Assembly: GCA_033720975.1 (NCBI GenBank)
Contig: JAWWBL010000002.1
Location: 1 to 47,514 of the forward strand
Length of the DNA: 47,514 bases
Source of the DNA: JAWWBL01 sp033720975
Lineage (GTDB): Bacteria; Actinomycetota; Acidimicrobiia; Spongiisociales; ZC4RG35
Direction of reading: 5' to 3'
The notes under the pieces were generated by a model, which worked only from the letters and a program-made list of their open reading frames with translations, was not told the origin of the DNA and searched no databases. The position numbers and the translations under genes are program-made. Positions 30,741-39,190 of the stretch are shown here, one piece after another. Each line of letters opens with the position of its first letter. Within the stretch, counting starts at the first letter, position 1.

Positions 30741-31189
30741 TGCCTAAGGGAGTCGTCGATGAGACGCCGCCGATCCGCGATGACTATCAGCTCGCCCTCG
30801 TGGAGGGTGACTACTTCAAGGACAAGCTCAGGCCAAAGCAGTTCCTCCACATCGACCAATCGGAGTGCATCCTTTGCGAAGGGTGTGTGGACATTTGTCC
30901 TTGGAAGTGCATTCACTACCTGTCGCTTGACGCCATAGACGAAGCAGTCAACGTCGACCATCCGGCCGAGGACGGTCAGAACCTCGGGTTCTTCATCGTT
31001 GACGAAGACGAGTGCACACGCTGTGCGCTCTGCATCGACCGGTGCCCGACCAATGTCATCACGCTGGGCAAGTTCGAGGGCTCTCTCGCGGATCAAGCCG
31101 GACAATTGGGTCTTGACCGCCGGCCGTGGGACTTCGACACAGGACAGCGTGACTTCAAGAACGGTTACTCGTACGGTATGCGGTGGTAG
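30740..31189 (+). CDS. Dicluster [4Fe-4S] ferredoxin-like protein of the b6-type complex operon
   Basis: The 149-residue protein has two classical [4Fe-4S] motifs, C-I-L-C-E-G-C-V-D-I-C-P and C-T-R-C-A-L-C-I-D-R-C-P, separated by an insertion of about 35 residues. A C-terminal tail ends R-D-F-K-N-G-Y-S-Y-G-M-R-W. No signal peptide is visible, so it should sit on the cytoplasmic face. Ferredoxins of this kind carry electrons between soluble donors and membrane complexes. Its coupled position between a membrane protein and cytochrome b suggests it is a subunit that links cytoplasmic reductant to the complex. Confidence 0.9.
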   Translation: MPKGVVDETPPIRDDYQLALVEGDYFKDKLRPKQFLHIDQSECILCEGCVDICPWKCIHYLSLDAIDEAVNVDHPAEDGQNLGFFIVDEDECTRCALCIDRCPTNVITLGKFEGSLADQAGQLGLDRRPWDFDTGQRDFKNGYSYGMRW

Positions 31190-31201
31190 GGCGAGGTAGG
31201 A

Positions 31202-31990
31202 ATGGCTAACGGAAACGACAAGACCTCTCTCCGCGAGAGGATCGGCGAGAAGGTCGGAGAGACGACCGAGAAATTGTGGAAGTCTCAACTCGCCGAAGCG
31301 ATTCTGCGTCCCGGCTCACCGTTCAAGCAGGGCTATTCGGACAGCCCGCGCAACCGCTCATATGTCGTCATGAACAACGTGCTCTATCACCTCCACCCGG
31401 TCAAGGTGAAGCGTCACGGCGTCAAGCTCTCCTACACCCTCTGCCTCGGCGGGCTGAGTTTCTTCTTGTTCATCCTCTTGACGATCACGGGCATCTTCCT
31501 GATGTTCTATTACACACCTACCGCCGAGTTGGCCTATGCCGACATCGAACGGCTCTCGACGGATGTTGCCTTCGGGTCGCTGGTCAGGAACCTCCACCGC
31601 TGGGGCGCCCATCTCATGGTCCTGTCGGTCTTCCTGCACATGAGCCGGGTCTTCTACCACGGCGCCTACAAACCACCTCGAGAGTTCAACTGGGTCATTG
31701 GCGTGATCCTTCTCTTCCTCACGCTGCTGCTGTCATTCTCGGGCTACCTACTCCCCTGGGACCAGCTGGCCTTGTGGGCCGTGACAGTCGGAACCAACAT
31801 GGCCGGGTTCGTCCCTGTCGTCGGGTCCCAGGTGAAGTTCTGGTTCCTGGCAGGCGTGGAGGTGAGCGGCGCGACGCTGCTTCGCTTCTATGTGCTCCAC
31901 GTTCTCGCGTTCCCCTTCATCATCGTGATATTCATGGCAGTCCACTTCTGGCGTGTCCGCAAGGACGGCGGGATATCCGGGCCTCTTTAA
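31202..31990 (+). CDS. Cytochrome b6-type subunit
   Basis: The 262-residue protein aligns with cytochrome b6 after a polar N-terminal extension of about 50 residues. It has four core helices. Haem b ligands are visible as N-L-H-R-W-G-A-H and V-F-L-H-M-S-R, then F-Y-V-L-H-V-L-A-F-P and A-V-H-F-W-R-V-R-K. P-P-R-E-F-N-W and L-P-W-D-Q follow b6 closely, and the chain ends G-G-I-S-G-P-L as b6 does. The Cys in T-L-C-L-G-G lies exactly where Cys35 of b6 binds haem c_n covalently. It works with the separate subunit IV downstream, as in b6f complexes. Confidence 0.93.
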   Translation: MANGNDKTSLRERIGEKVGETTEKLWKSQLAEAILRPGSPFKQGYSDSPRNRSYVVMNNVLYHLHPVKVKRHGVKLSYTLCLGGLSFFLFILLTITGIFLMFYYTPTAELAYADIERLSTDVAFGSLVRNLHRWGAHLMVLSVFLHMSRVFYHGAYKPPREFNWVIGVILLFLTLLLSFSGYLLPWDQLALWAVTVGTNMAGFVPVVGSQVKFWFLAGVEVSGATLLRFYVLHVLAFPFIIVIFMAVHFWRVRKDGGISGPL

Positions 31991-32000
31991 GGAACATCGA

Positions 32001-32951
32001 ATGGTTGAGATTCCAGAAGACCTGTTGAGGAGATCGGCCGAGGCCAAGGCCAAGGCCCTTGGCGTCCCGGTTGAAGACGTCTTGGCCGAGATGAAAGGGG
32101 AGGGCCCGCCGGTCGAGGTCCCACAACCCGAGCCGGTTGCAAAGCCGGCGGCCGGTGAGTCGACGGACGAAGAGATGCCGGTCGAAGAGGCCGGGACGGT
32201 CTCGTCACTTGAAGAGCCGGAGTCAAAGGGCGCCGGCTCCGAGCCTGACATGACCCCTGAGCCTGCTGATCCTGGGGATGTCGAAGCCTCCGAGACGGAG
32301 CCCGCATCCTCTGTAGCGACGATGGAGGCCCCGCCCCCGGCCGGCGACGGCAATGGCTCTGGAAACGGCAAGGTGGCGACTTCGGTCACGCCGCGACCGA
32401 CCGCCAGCCCCGCAGGCCTGCCCGAAGGGGTCAGGACCCAGCGGCTGCTGACCGTCGTCAAAGCTCGGGCGATTCAGGACGTCAAGACCGAGCCGCAGGA
32501 CAAGGTCAACACTTGGCCTCACCTGATGCTGATGGAGTTCGGCGCGCTGCTTCTCATAACGGGGCTCTTGATCATCATGTCGGTCGTCATCCACTCGCCC
32601 CTCCTCGACCCGGCCAATGTCAACGCGACCCCGAACCCGTCCAAAGCGCCCTGGTACTTCCTGGGGCTCCAGGAGCTTCTGTCGTACTTCGATCCGCAGA
32701 TCGCGGGGGTGACGATCCCGACCATCACTGGGATGATCGGCTTCATGATGGTCCCCTTCGTCGACAAGAACCCGTCCAACCGCCCATCGGATCGGAAATT
32801 CGCCATCGTGTTGTACACGATCTTCCTGGCCGGCTCGGCGACGCTCACGATCTTCGGGGTTTTGTTCCGGGGCAAGGGTTTCAACTTCTCTTATCCGTGG
32901 AAGGACGGGATCTTCTTCGATGACTTGAAAGACTGGGTGCACTTCGAGTGA
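32001..32951 (+). CDS. Subunit IV-type cytochrome b C-terminal part with N-terminal mini-domain
   Basis: The 316-residue protein has two halves. The first 35 residues contain V-E-I-P-E-D-L-L-R-R-S-A-E-A-K-A-K-A-L-G, related to the mini-domain of the two cytochromes c in the opposite operon. An acidic Pro/Ala/Glu linker runs to about residue 160. The rest has three membrane helices like subunit IV or the C-terminal part of cytochrome b, with K-A-P-W-Y-F-L-G-L-Q-E-L-L as the quinol-site PEWY equivalent (Glu missing, as in many bacteria). I chose ATG 32001, preceded by an AAGGA site, rather than an upstream start that would overlap cytochrome b6. It is coupled to the Rieske gene. Confidence 0.88.
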   Translation: MVEIPEDLLRRSAEAKAKALGVPVEDVLAEMKGEGPPVEVPQPEPVAKPAAGESTDEEMPVEEAGTVSSLEEPESKGAGSEPDMTPEPADPGDVEASETEPASSVATMEAPPPAGDGNGSGNGKVATSVTPRPTASPAGLPEGVRTQRLLTVVKARAIQDVKTEPQDKVNTWPHLMLMEFGALLLITGLLIIMSVVIHSPLLDPANVNATPNPSKAPWYFLGLQELLSYFDPQIAGVTIPTITGMIGFMMVPFVDKNPSNRPSDRKFAIVLYTIFLAGSATLTIFGVLFRGKGFNFSYPWKDGIFFDDLKDWVHFE

Positions 32952-33826
32952 CGTTCACAAACACGATCCTGATCGCCGTCGCCCTTTTTGCCATCCTCGC
33001 CGCGGCTGGTGCCTTCACGATTGCCTTCCGCCGCGCCAGGAGCGAGCGGCCCTCCGATCCGACCGACGGGGTTTCTGCCGAGACCATTAAGGCAGACCGG
33101 TCGATGGAGGGGGTCGAGGTCGTCGCCGTGGAGCCCGAGCCCGAGGCTGACGTCGTCCAGTCGGTCGAGGAGGGCGACGAGGAGCCGCAGCTGGAGCCGG
33201 CGGGCGTCGGCGTTGCCGTCATCGAGGAACAGCGGATTGTCGAAGTGACCCCTGAAGAGGGCGGCGTGACCCGCAGACAGTTCTTCAACAGGGCGATCAC
33301 CGCAACTTTCGGATCGTTCATGGGGCTGATGGGCCTGTATTCACTCGTCTTCACCTGGCCGAAGCTCTCGGGCGGGTTCGGGACTGACGTCGACGCAGGT
33401 GAGCTCGGCGAGGTTCAGGGCTCGGTGTTCGCTGCCGACGGGTCGATCCTGCCGCTGTTCGTCCCGGAGGCGAGGGCATACGTGGTTCCCTCCCCGACGA
33501 ACCTCTCGAAGCAGTTCGAGGGTCGGAGGGTGGAGGCCGGAGGGCTCATGGCGCTGTTCCAAAGATGCGTTCACCTGGGTTGCCGTGTCCCGTGGTGCGG
33601 GCCGTCCCAGGGATTCGAATGCCCGTGCCACGGTTCGAAGTACAACTCGATTGGCGAGTACTTCGCCGGGCCCGCTCCCAGAAACCTCGACCGTTTCGAG
33701 GTCGAAGTCGTCGGTGGCCGATTCATCATCAAGACCGGCTCGATCGTCGAGACTCCGCGGGCTTCGGCGCTCTCATCGGCGTATCCGAGGGGGCCGAGTT
33801 GTATTGGCGCGACCGCTGAGGCTTAG
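32948..33826 (+). CDS. Rieske iron-sulfur protein
   Basis: The 292-residue protein has an N-terminal membrane helix (about 5-27), an acidic Glu/Pro/Val linker (about 35-105), then T-R-R-Q-F-F-N-R-A followed by a second helix and a Rieske domain. Cluster ligands are in C-V-H-L-G-C and C-P-C-H-G-S, which hold the [2Fe-2S] cluster. The extra helix and long acidic linker are unlike the single-helix Rieske protein of b6f complexes, and more like actinobacterial QcrA, which has more than one helix. The GTG start overlaps the stop of the preceding gene as GTGA. Confidence 0.92.
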   Translation: MTFTNTILIAVALFAILAAAGAFTIAFRRARSERPSDPTDGVSAETIKADRSMEGVEVVAVEPEPEADVVQSVEEGDEEPQLEPAGVGVAVIEEQRIVEVTPEEGGVTRRQFFNRAITATFGSFMGLMGLYSLVFTWPKLSGGFGTDVDAGELGEVQGSVFAADGSILPLFVPEARAYVVPSPTNLSKQFEGRRVEAGGLMALFQRCVHLGCRVPWCGPSQGFECPCHGSKYNSIGEYFAGPAPRNLDRFEVEVVGGRFIIKTGSIVETPRASALSSAYPRGPSCIGATAEA

Positions 33827-33829
33827 AGC

Positions 33830-35518
33830 GTGACCTCGAACATCATCACAGTTCTGGCCATCGTCGCCGGGATCACCTGGCTTGGGGTTCTCCTGGTGGC
33901 GGCGATCCGGAACCGCGGGAGCGAAGAGGTCCCTTCCAACATTCGCCCAGGTATCGATGACCAGCAGCTTGAGACACGGCGCCTGGAGTCCGGCCAGAAG
34001 GCGGCCATCGCCGCGTCGGCTTTCCTGGCCGTCTCTCTCCCTCTCTATTTCCTCAGCGAGCCGAGCCGGCAAGAAGGGTTTGTCGAGGAGTTTGCACATG
34101 CCTCTGAGGAGCGCGGAGAGCATCTGGTCGAGGAGTTCGCCTGCTTCTCGTGCCACGGCCCTCTCGGAGCTGGCGGCTCTGCCTCGTTCGTCGAGAAGCG
34201 GTCCGGTGTCACCGTGTCCTGGGAGGCGCCCGCTCTCAACGACGTCCTCTACCGATACGACGAGGACGAGCTCAACTTCTGGATCACCTTCGGCCGTGGG
34301 AACACCCCCATGCCCGCTTGGGGGCTCGCCGGCGGTGGCCCCCTCAATGAGGCTCAGGTCGTTGACATCGTCAACTACCTGAAGACGATCCAGATCCCGC
34401 AACAGGAAGCTGCCGCCAAGGCAGCCTCCCAGGTCGATATTCAGATCTCGCGCTTGAACAACGCCGAAGCGACGGTCGAAGAGGCGATCCTCAACCAGCG
34501 CCAGGTTCTCGCCGAGATAGCCCAGGCGCCGGCCGACGCACTGTTCGTTGGGCCCCTGGCTGTTCGCGCCCGGGATCTTCTCGACGCTGCCGCCACCGGA
34601 ATCGACACCGACGACGACGGCCTCTCGGATGCGGTCGAGGCCGAGCTGTCGTTGATATCCGCTGAGGCCTATGACTACTTCCAGGGGATCGAGCCGGTCA
34701 CCCTCGATCCCGAGATTGCCGACAACGACCTGCTCGTATCGGCAATGGCACAGCTCGAGGAGGGGGCGGATCAGGACCCGATCTTGGGTCAGTACCTAGC
34801 TGCCGTCGAAGCCATTCTCGAAGGCCAGGACCTGACGAGCGATAGCGATGGTGACGGGATCTCCGATGAGGCAGAGGCGGCCATTTCGGGCCAGTTGGCC
34901 GAGGCTTCCCGTGCGACGATCCCGGCCGGGATAGCGGTGGTGAGTCTGAGCCCGACCAGCACGGAGTCAGTGCCCGACGTGTCCGACAGGGCCACTGCCA
35001 CCCGTCTCGTCGGCGGGCTCGAGTCAGTTGCCATAAACACATCCGTTGCCGCGGAGAACTTCGACAAGCTCTTCAACCAAGAATCTGCCGGGCTCACTTT
35101 CCTGCTCGACGCCCAGCGGGCCAGGGCGTGGCATGTCGACATCGCAGGGGTGGCTGATTCGATGGGAGTCGGTGAGGAGGAGGCCGAGAGGGCAGTGGCG
35201 CTCTTCAACGCAAACTGCGCCCGCTGCCACACGGCCGGTTTCAGCGCAGGCGTGCCTTACACCCAGGAGATCGGATCGGGTGGGTTCGGCCCGGCGCTGT
35301 GGGATGGCCGGCCCGTCGTCCAGTTCGGGGAAGCCGCCGATCCCGAGGAGGACCTCCTCATCCAATTCCTGATAAGAGGCTCGGAGGCACAGAAGCCTTA
35401 CGGCCTCAATGGGTTCGGCTCGGGGCGGATGCCCGCATTCGGGGCGGTCCTTTCCCAGGAGGACATCGCGCTGCTTGCCCTGTACCTTCGTAGTGGCAAC
35501 TTGAGCGGAGTTGAGTAG
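33830..35518 (+). CDS. Dihaem cytochrome c with calcium-loop-like insertion
   Basis: The 562-residue protein has two membrane helices near the N-terminus (about 5-26 and 60-76), then a cytochrome c domain with C105-F-S-C-H109 and M-P-A-W. A long helical middle region of over 200 residues follows, then a second cytochrome c domain with C463-A-R-C-H467 and R-M-P-A-F. The middle region contains two loops of the D-x-D-x-D-G-x-x-D type, D259-T-D-D-D-G-L-S-D267 and D338-S-D-G-D-G-I-S-D346, which resemble EF-hand or thrombospondin-type-3 calcium sites. It takes the place of cytochrome f or QcrC in the operon and probably receives electrons from the Rieske protein. Confidence 0.9.
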   Translation: MTSNIITVLAIVAGITWLGVLLVAAIRNRGSEEVPSNIRPGIDDQQLETRRLESGQKAAIAASAFLAVSLPLYFLSEPSRQEGFVEEFAHASEERGEHLVEEFACFSCHGPLGAGGSASFVEKRSGVTVSWEAPALNDVLYRYDEDELNFWITFGRGNTPMPAWGLAGGGPLNEAQVVDIVNYLKTIQIPQQEAAAKAASQVDIQISRLNNAEATVEEAILNQRQVLAEIAQAPADALFVGPLAVRARDLLDAAATGIDTDDDGLSDAVEAELSLISAEAYDYFQGIEPVTLDPEIADNDLLVSAMAQLEEGADQDPILGQYLAAVEAILEGQDLTSDSDGDGISDEAEAAISGQLAEASRATIPAGIAVVSLSPTSTESVPDVSDRATATRLVGGLESVAINTSVAAENFDKLFNQESAGLTFLLDAQRARAWHVDIAGVADSMGVGEEEAERAVALFNANCARCHTAGFSAGVPYTQEIGSGGFGPALWDGRPVVQFGEAADPEEDLLIQFLIRGSEAQKPYGLNGFGSGRMPAFGAVLSQEDIALLALYLRSGNLSGVE

Positions 35519-35520
35519 GG

Positions 35521-35877
35521 ATGTTCAGAGAGTTCTTCAGATCGCTGCTCTCAGCGAACCTGTTCGTCACCGGTATCGTGCTGACGCTCGCCGCCGTGCT
35601 TCTGTTCTACGGATCGATCTACCTGTTCAACCACACGAATCTGGGCCGTCGACTGGCCCTCCTGGTCACCGGCGCCTCCATCTTCGGGTGGATGACCATC
35701 ACATCGCTGCTGTTCGTCATCTACGCGCCCCGTGGCCCGAAGCCCGACAACATCGAAGGTCTCAACGCCTTCGAAATCCGCGTGATCCCGTTGACCTTCC
35801 TCCTGGTCTCTTTGGTCCTCTTTCTCGTTTTCGTCGTCGCACTCCACCAATACGAGTCGACGCGAGAACCCGACTAG
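35521..35877 (+). CDS. Small membrane protein ending the b6-type complex operon
   Basis: The 118-residue protein has three membrane helices (about 12-33, 46-68 and 88-109). It starts two bases after the dihaem cytochrome gene, so it is certainly co-transcribed. No metal-binding motif is present. It may be an accessory subunit of the complex. The end of the gene contains a palindrome, CCGACTAGTCGG (35870-35881), lying between this gene and the converging cyclase gene. Confidence 0.75.
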   Translation: MFREFFRSLLSANLFVTGIVLTLAAVLLFYGSIYLFNHTNLGRRLALLVTGASIFGWMTITSLLFVIYAPRGPKPDNIEGLNAFEIRVIPLTFLLVSLVLFLVFVVALHQYESTREPD

Positions 35878-35887
35878 TCGGCTCGAA

Positions 35888-38800
35888 TCAGGTCCTGGCG
35901 CGCAGGTCGAGGACCCGCCGACGCATCTCACAATCTCCCAGTACGTGGATCTGTTCGAGCACCGAGTCGAGGATCTCTCGCGCTTCGTCGGTCTCGCCGC
36001 CGTGAATCAACACCTTGGCCAGCTCGACTTTGCCAGGGATCACGGCACCGTTGAAGTTGTGTTTGGTGGCTCTGTCGATGATTGCCCGTAGTGCGTTGTC
36101 CGGGTCCCGGCGCGCCTTGAGCACGTAGGGCAGAAATCGCGGGTTGGAAGCCAGGTCCTTAAGGCTTGCGTTCGCCTCCCCGGTGGCGATTCGGCCCAGC
36201 ACGCCTGCGTAATTGAGCTCGGCGTACAACATCTCCCAGAGTCGCCCATTGCGTTCTGCCATCTCTCGCGTCGCGACGATCCGGTCCATTCCCTCGCTGA
36301 GGTTGCCTTCAAGGAGGTCCGTCATTCCTCGAGCGACCGACAGAACCAGCGGCGTGGGCAACTCGGTGCCGGTCTGCTCTGCATCCATCAAGAATGAGAC
36401 CGCTTCGGACGCTGCATCGAGGTGTCCACCCAAAGTGGCCGCCGCGGCAGCGTTGATGATGGCAGTGTCCCGATAGATGGGGTCCTTGGCGATAGAGCTG
36501 CTCCGTCTGCCCATCTCAATCGCCTCTTCGTAGTTGCCGTATACCGCCGCGATGAATGCCAGGCCCTGGTAGCCGAAAGCAACGCACCGGTTGTTTCCCT
36601 CAGCCTCACCGAATGCGATGACCTCTCGGCACAACTCAGCGGTTTCTTCCGGCATGCCCGCCGAGGCCAGTGCAAATACGAGAGTGATCGTCGACTTGAA
36701 GTAGGGATATGGATCAATCGCCCGGTTGGCCCGAGCCCATGCCTGAATCGACCGTCCAGTTTCGATCGCGCCCAAAGGATCTCCCGTGACGAATCGGGCC
36801 CATGTCAGCCACGTCCGGGCATACGCAAGACCGGTCTCGTCGCCTGTCCTCTCGGCTATCGCTTCCGCCTCGTCCAGGAAACCGGTGTTATTCGTCTGGT
36901 CTATCCGGAACCCCGCAGCATGTCCGCGCCACACGAGCCACCACATGCGGAGCCTTTCGTCCTCGAGCCGGTCGACGATTTGCTGATGTTCCACGAGGAT
37001 GTCATCTAGGCGAAGCAGATGGGCCCGGTAATAGAAGACGATGGCCCAGTCGAGTATGAGCTCGATCAGTTGGCGGTCGCGATCAGTGGTCGACTCCGCT
37101 TCGGTCAGCATCTGGTAGCCGTTGTCGAAGTGGGCCTCGGCTTCGACTAGCGCGTACCGGTCCATTGCCTTCCGACCGGCGGCCCGCAGGTAGTGCACAG
37201 CCTTGTCCAGAACCTGCCCTTGGCGGTAGTGGTAGGCGAGAGTCTCTGTGACTTCTTCGAGCCTCTCGGCAAACTGAACTTCGATCGCCCGGGCAGCCCG
37301 CGCGTGTAGTGAGACCCGTTCGGCTTTGAGCAGCCCCTCATAGGCCACGTCCTGAGTCAGGGCATGTTTGAAGAAGTACTCCAGGTCGGCGTCGTGTCTC
37401 CGCTCCCGGATCAGATCGGCCACCTCCAGGTCGGCGAGGCTGGGATCGAGAACCTCGGTCCGCGTGGCGACGCGCTTGATCACGTCGTAGAGAAACTCTC
37501 TACCGACCACAGACGCCTCTCTGAGTATTTGGCGACGGTCGGTATCGAGCCGGTCGATCCGCGCTGCGATCACGCCGCGAATCGAAGTGGGAAGGTCTGC
37601 TTCGGTGAGCGACCCTGTCACACGCCATCCGTCGCCTTCTCGCTGAACAGTCCCTGTTTCGATGAGCGAGTTGACGATCTCCTCGACGTAGAAGGGGTTT
37701 CCGTCGGTCCGTTCCACGATGAATTCGAGGAGCTCGGGCGGGGGGTCGTTCACCCCGAGCAGAGAGGCGACCATTTCCCCGGTCTGCCGCGGGGAGAGAG
37801 GGGCCAGCTCGATCTCCCTGAGCAAGGGGAGTCGGTTTGTGAACGACGGGCGGTAGTTGGCGATGATCACCACCGGGGCGCTCAGAGCCTCGAGGAGGTC
37901 CCGGACGATCGCCACGGTCGAGGGGTCGGCCCAGTGGAGGTCCTGGAGCACTAGCACCGTTGGCGCCCTCCGGCACAACCCACCTACCACCGCAAGGAGG
38001 CTTTCGAGTAGTCGATCCTGGAAAGAGTCTTTCTCGAGGGCTGCGTCGGGCCGCTCAGGCAGTCCGTATAGCCTGACGAACGGGTCCAGAACCCTGTCAA
38101 CGTCTTCGACCAGGACCCCGATTTCGGAGCGGAGCTTGCTCGAGATCGAGCTCTGGGTATCGCGTTCGCCTACACCGATCGCGTTTGAGATGAGATCGAC
38201 CAGAGCCGCATACGGGATGTTCTCACCGTATGGGTAGGCGCGACCCTCCAGCCATTGCACGTTTCCTTCGACGCGGGACTGGAACTCGGCGAGCAAACGG
38301 GTCTTGCCCGCCCCGGCCTCGGCCCTGATCCCAATGACGCTTCCTTTGCCGTCCCGGACGTTCTCGACGGCGCCAAGAAGAATCCCGAGTTCCTCATGGC
38401 GGCCGACGAATCCGGCTTGTCGCCTGGAAGGGGTGGCGCGAGTCTCGAGTGGCCCCACGACCTTTTTCACCAGGGTTGGGCCCGCCTTGCCCCTCAGCGC
38501 GTGCTCTCCATGGTCCTCCAGCTCGAAAACCCCGCCAACCGCCGCCGCAGTCTCCGGGCCGATCAGGATCTCACCCGCCTTCGACAGGTCCTCCAACCTC
38601 GCTGCAACATTGATCGTGTCGCCGAGAGGGCCGGTGTCGGCCGCGTCGAGTGCTCCCGCGCTTGTGATCACCACCCCGGTGTTGATCCCTGAATGCATCT
38701 CGAGCGGCCGCCCGATGTCCTTTTCGTAGCGAGGGCTGATCTCGTCCACCAGCGCGTGGATCTCGAGCGTGGCACGAACCGCCCTTTCAGCATCGTCCTC

Positions 38801-39118
38801 GTGGGCTACCGGGTCCCCAAAGACCGACATGACTGCGTCCCCGAGGAGCTTGTCCACCCTTCCCCCGAAGCGTTCGATGACTTCGGTCGCTTTGGAGAAG
38901 ATCTCCCTCATGACACCACGGAGGTCTTCTGGATCCATGTGCTCCGACAGGGCCGTGAACCCGGAGAGATCCGAGAAGGCGACAGTTATCTGCTTCCGCT
39001 CACCCTGCGGCGCGAATGCCCGCAGGTCCGAGCCGCACTGACTGCAAAAGCGTGCCTCATCCGGGTTGTCAAAGCTGCAGTTGTCGCACTTCGCCAAATC
39101 AACCTCTCCGAGCACCAT
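35888..39118 (-). CDS. Zinc-ribbon adenylate cyclase fused to AAA ATPase and helical repeats
   Basis: The 1076-residue protein has a zinc ribbon (C11, C14, C25, C28). It continues with a class III nucleotide cyclase domain (about 43-205) and a P-loop ATPase domain (about 235-500, with A-E-A-G-A-G-K-T-R-L and V-L-V-L-Q-D-L-H-W-A-D). The long helical C-terminal half is of TPR type. Metal-binding Asp residues D50 (F-S-D-L-S-G) and D94 (L-L-G-D-A-V) are present, K90 fits ATP selection, and L-G-D-T-I-N-V-A-A-R supplies the remaining catalytic residues. It should be an active, cytoplasmic cAMP-forming regulator. This architecture is abundant in Actinobacteria, and the ligand sensed by the C-terminal half is unknown. 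Confidence 0.92.
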   Translation of the reverse strand: MVLGEVDLAKCDNCSFDNPDEARFCSQCGSDLRAFAPQGERKQITVAFSDLSGFTALSEHMDPEDLRGVMREIFSKATEVIERFGGRVDKLLGDAVMSVFGDPVAHEDDAERAVRATLEIHALVDEISPRYEKDIGRPLEMHSGINTGVVITSAGALDAADTGPLGDTINVAARLEDLSKAGEILIGPETAAAVGGVFELEDHGEHALRGKAGPTLVKKVVGPLETRATPSRRQAGFVGRHEELGILLGAVENVRDGKGSVIGIRAEAGAGKTRLLAEFQSRVEGNVQWLEGRAYPYGENIPYAALVDLISNAIGVGERDTQSSISSKLRSEIGVLVEDVDRVLDPFVRLYGLPERPDAALEKDSFQDRLLESLLAVVGGLCRRAPTVLVLQDLHWADPSTVAIVRDLLEALSAPVVIIANYRPSFTNRLPLLREIELAPLSPRQTGEMVASLLGVNDPPPELLEFIVERTDGNPFYVEEIVNSLIETGTVQREGDGWRVTGSLTEADLPTSIRGVIAARIDRLDTDRRQILREASVVGREFLYDVIKRVATRTEVLDPSLADLEVADLIRERRHDADLEYFFKHALTQDVAYEGLLKAERVSLHARAARAIEVQFAERLEEVTETLAYHYRQGQVLDKAVHYLRAAGRKAMDRYALVEAEAHFDNGYQMLTEAESTTDRDRQLIELILDWAIVFYYRAHLLRLDDILVEHQQIVDRLEDERLRMWWLVWRGHAAGFRIDQTNNTGFLDEAEAIAERTGDETGLAYARTWLTWARFVTGDPLGAIETGRSIQAWARANRAIDPYPYFKSTITLVFALASAGMPEETAELCREVIAFGEAEGNNRCVAFGYQGLAFIAAVYGNYEEAIEMGRRSSSIAKDPIYRDTAIINAAAAATLGGHLDAASEAVSFLMDAEQTGTELPTPLVLSVARGMTDLLEGNLSEGMDRIVATREMAERNGRLWEMLYAELNYAGVLGRIATGEANASLKDLASNPRFLPYVLKARRDPDNALRAIIDRATKHNFNGAVIPGKVELAKVLIHGGETDEAREILDSVLEQIHVLGDCEMRRRVLDLRART

Positions 39119-39190
39119 GTTTACACAGTGGTTGATGGTTGCCCCAGGATCGCTGGCACTAGTTTCGGTGCATCCGAACCAGGGAGATAG

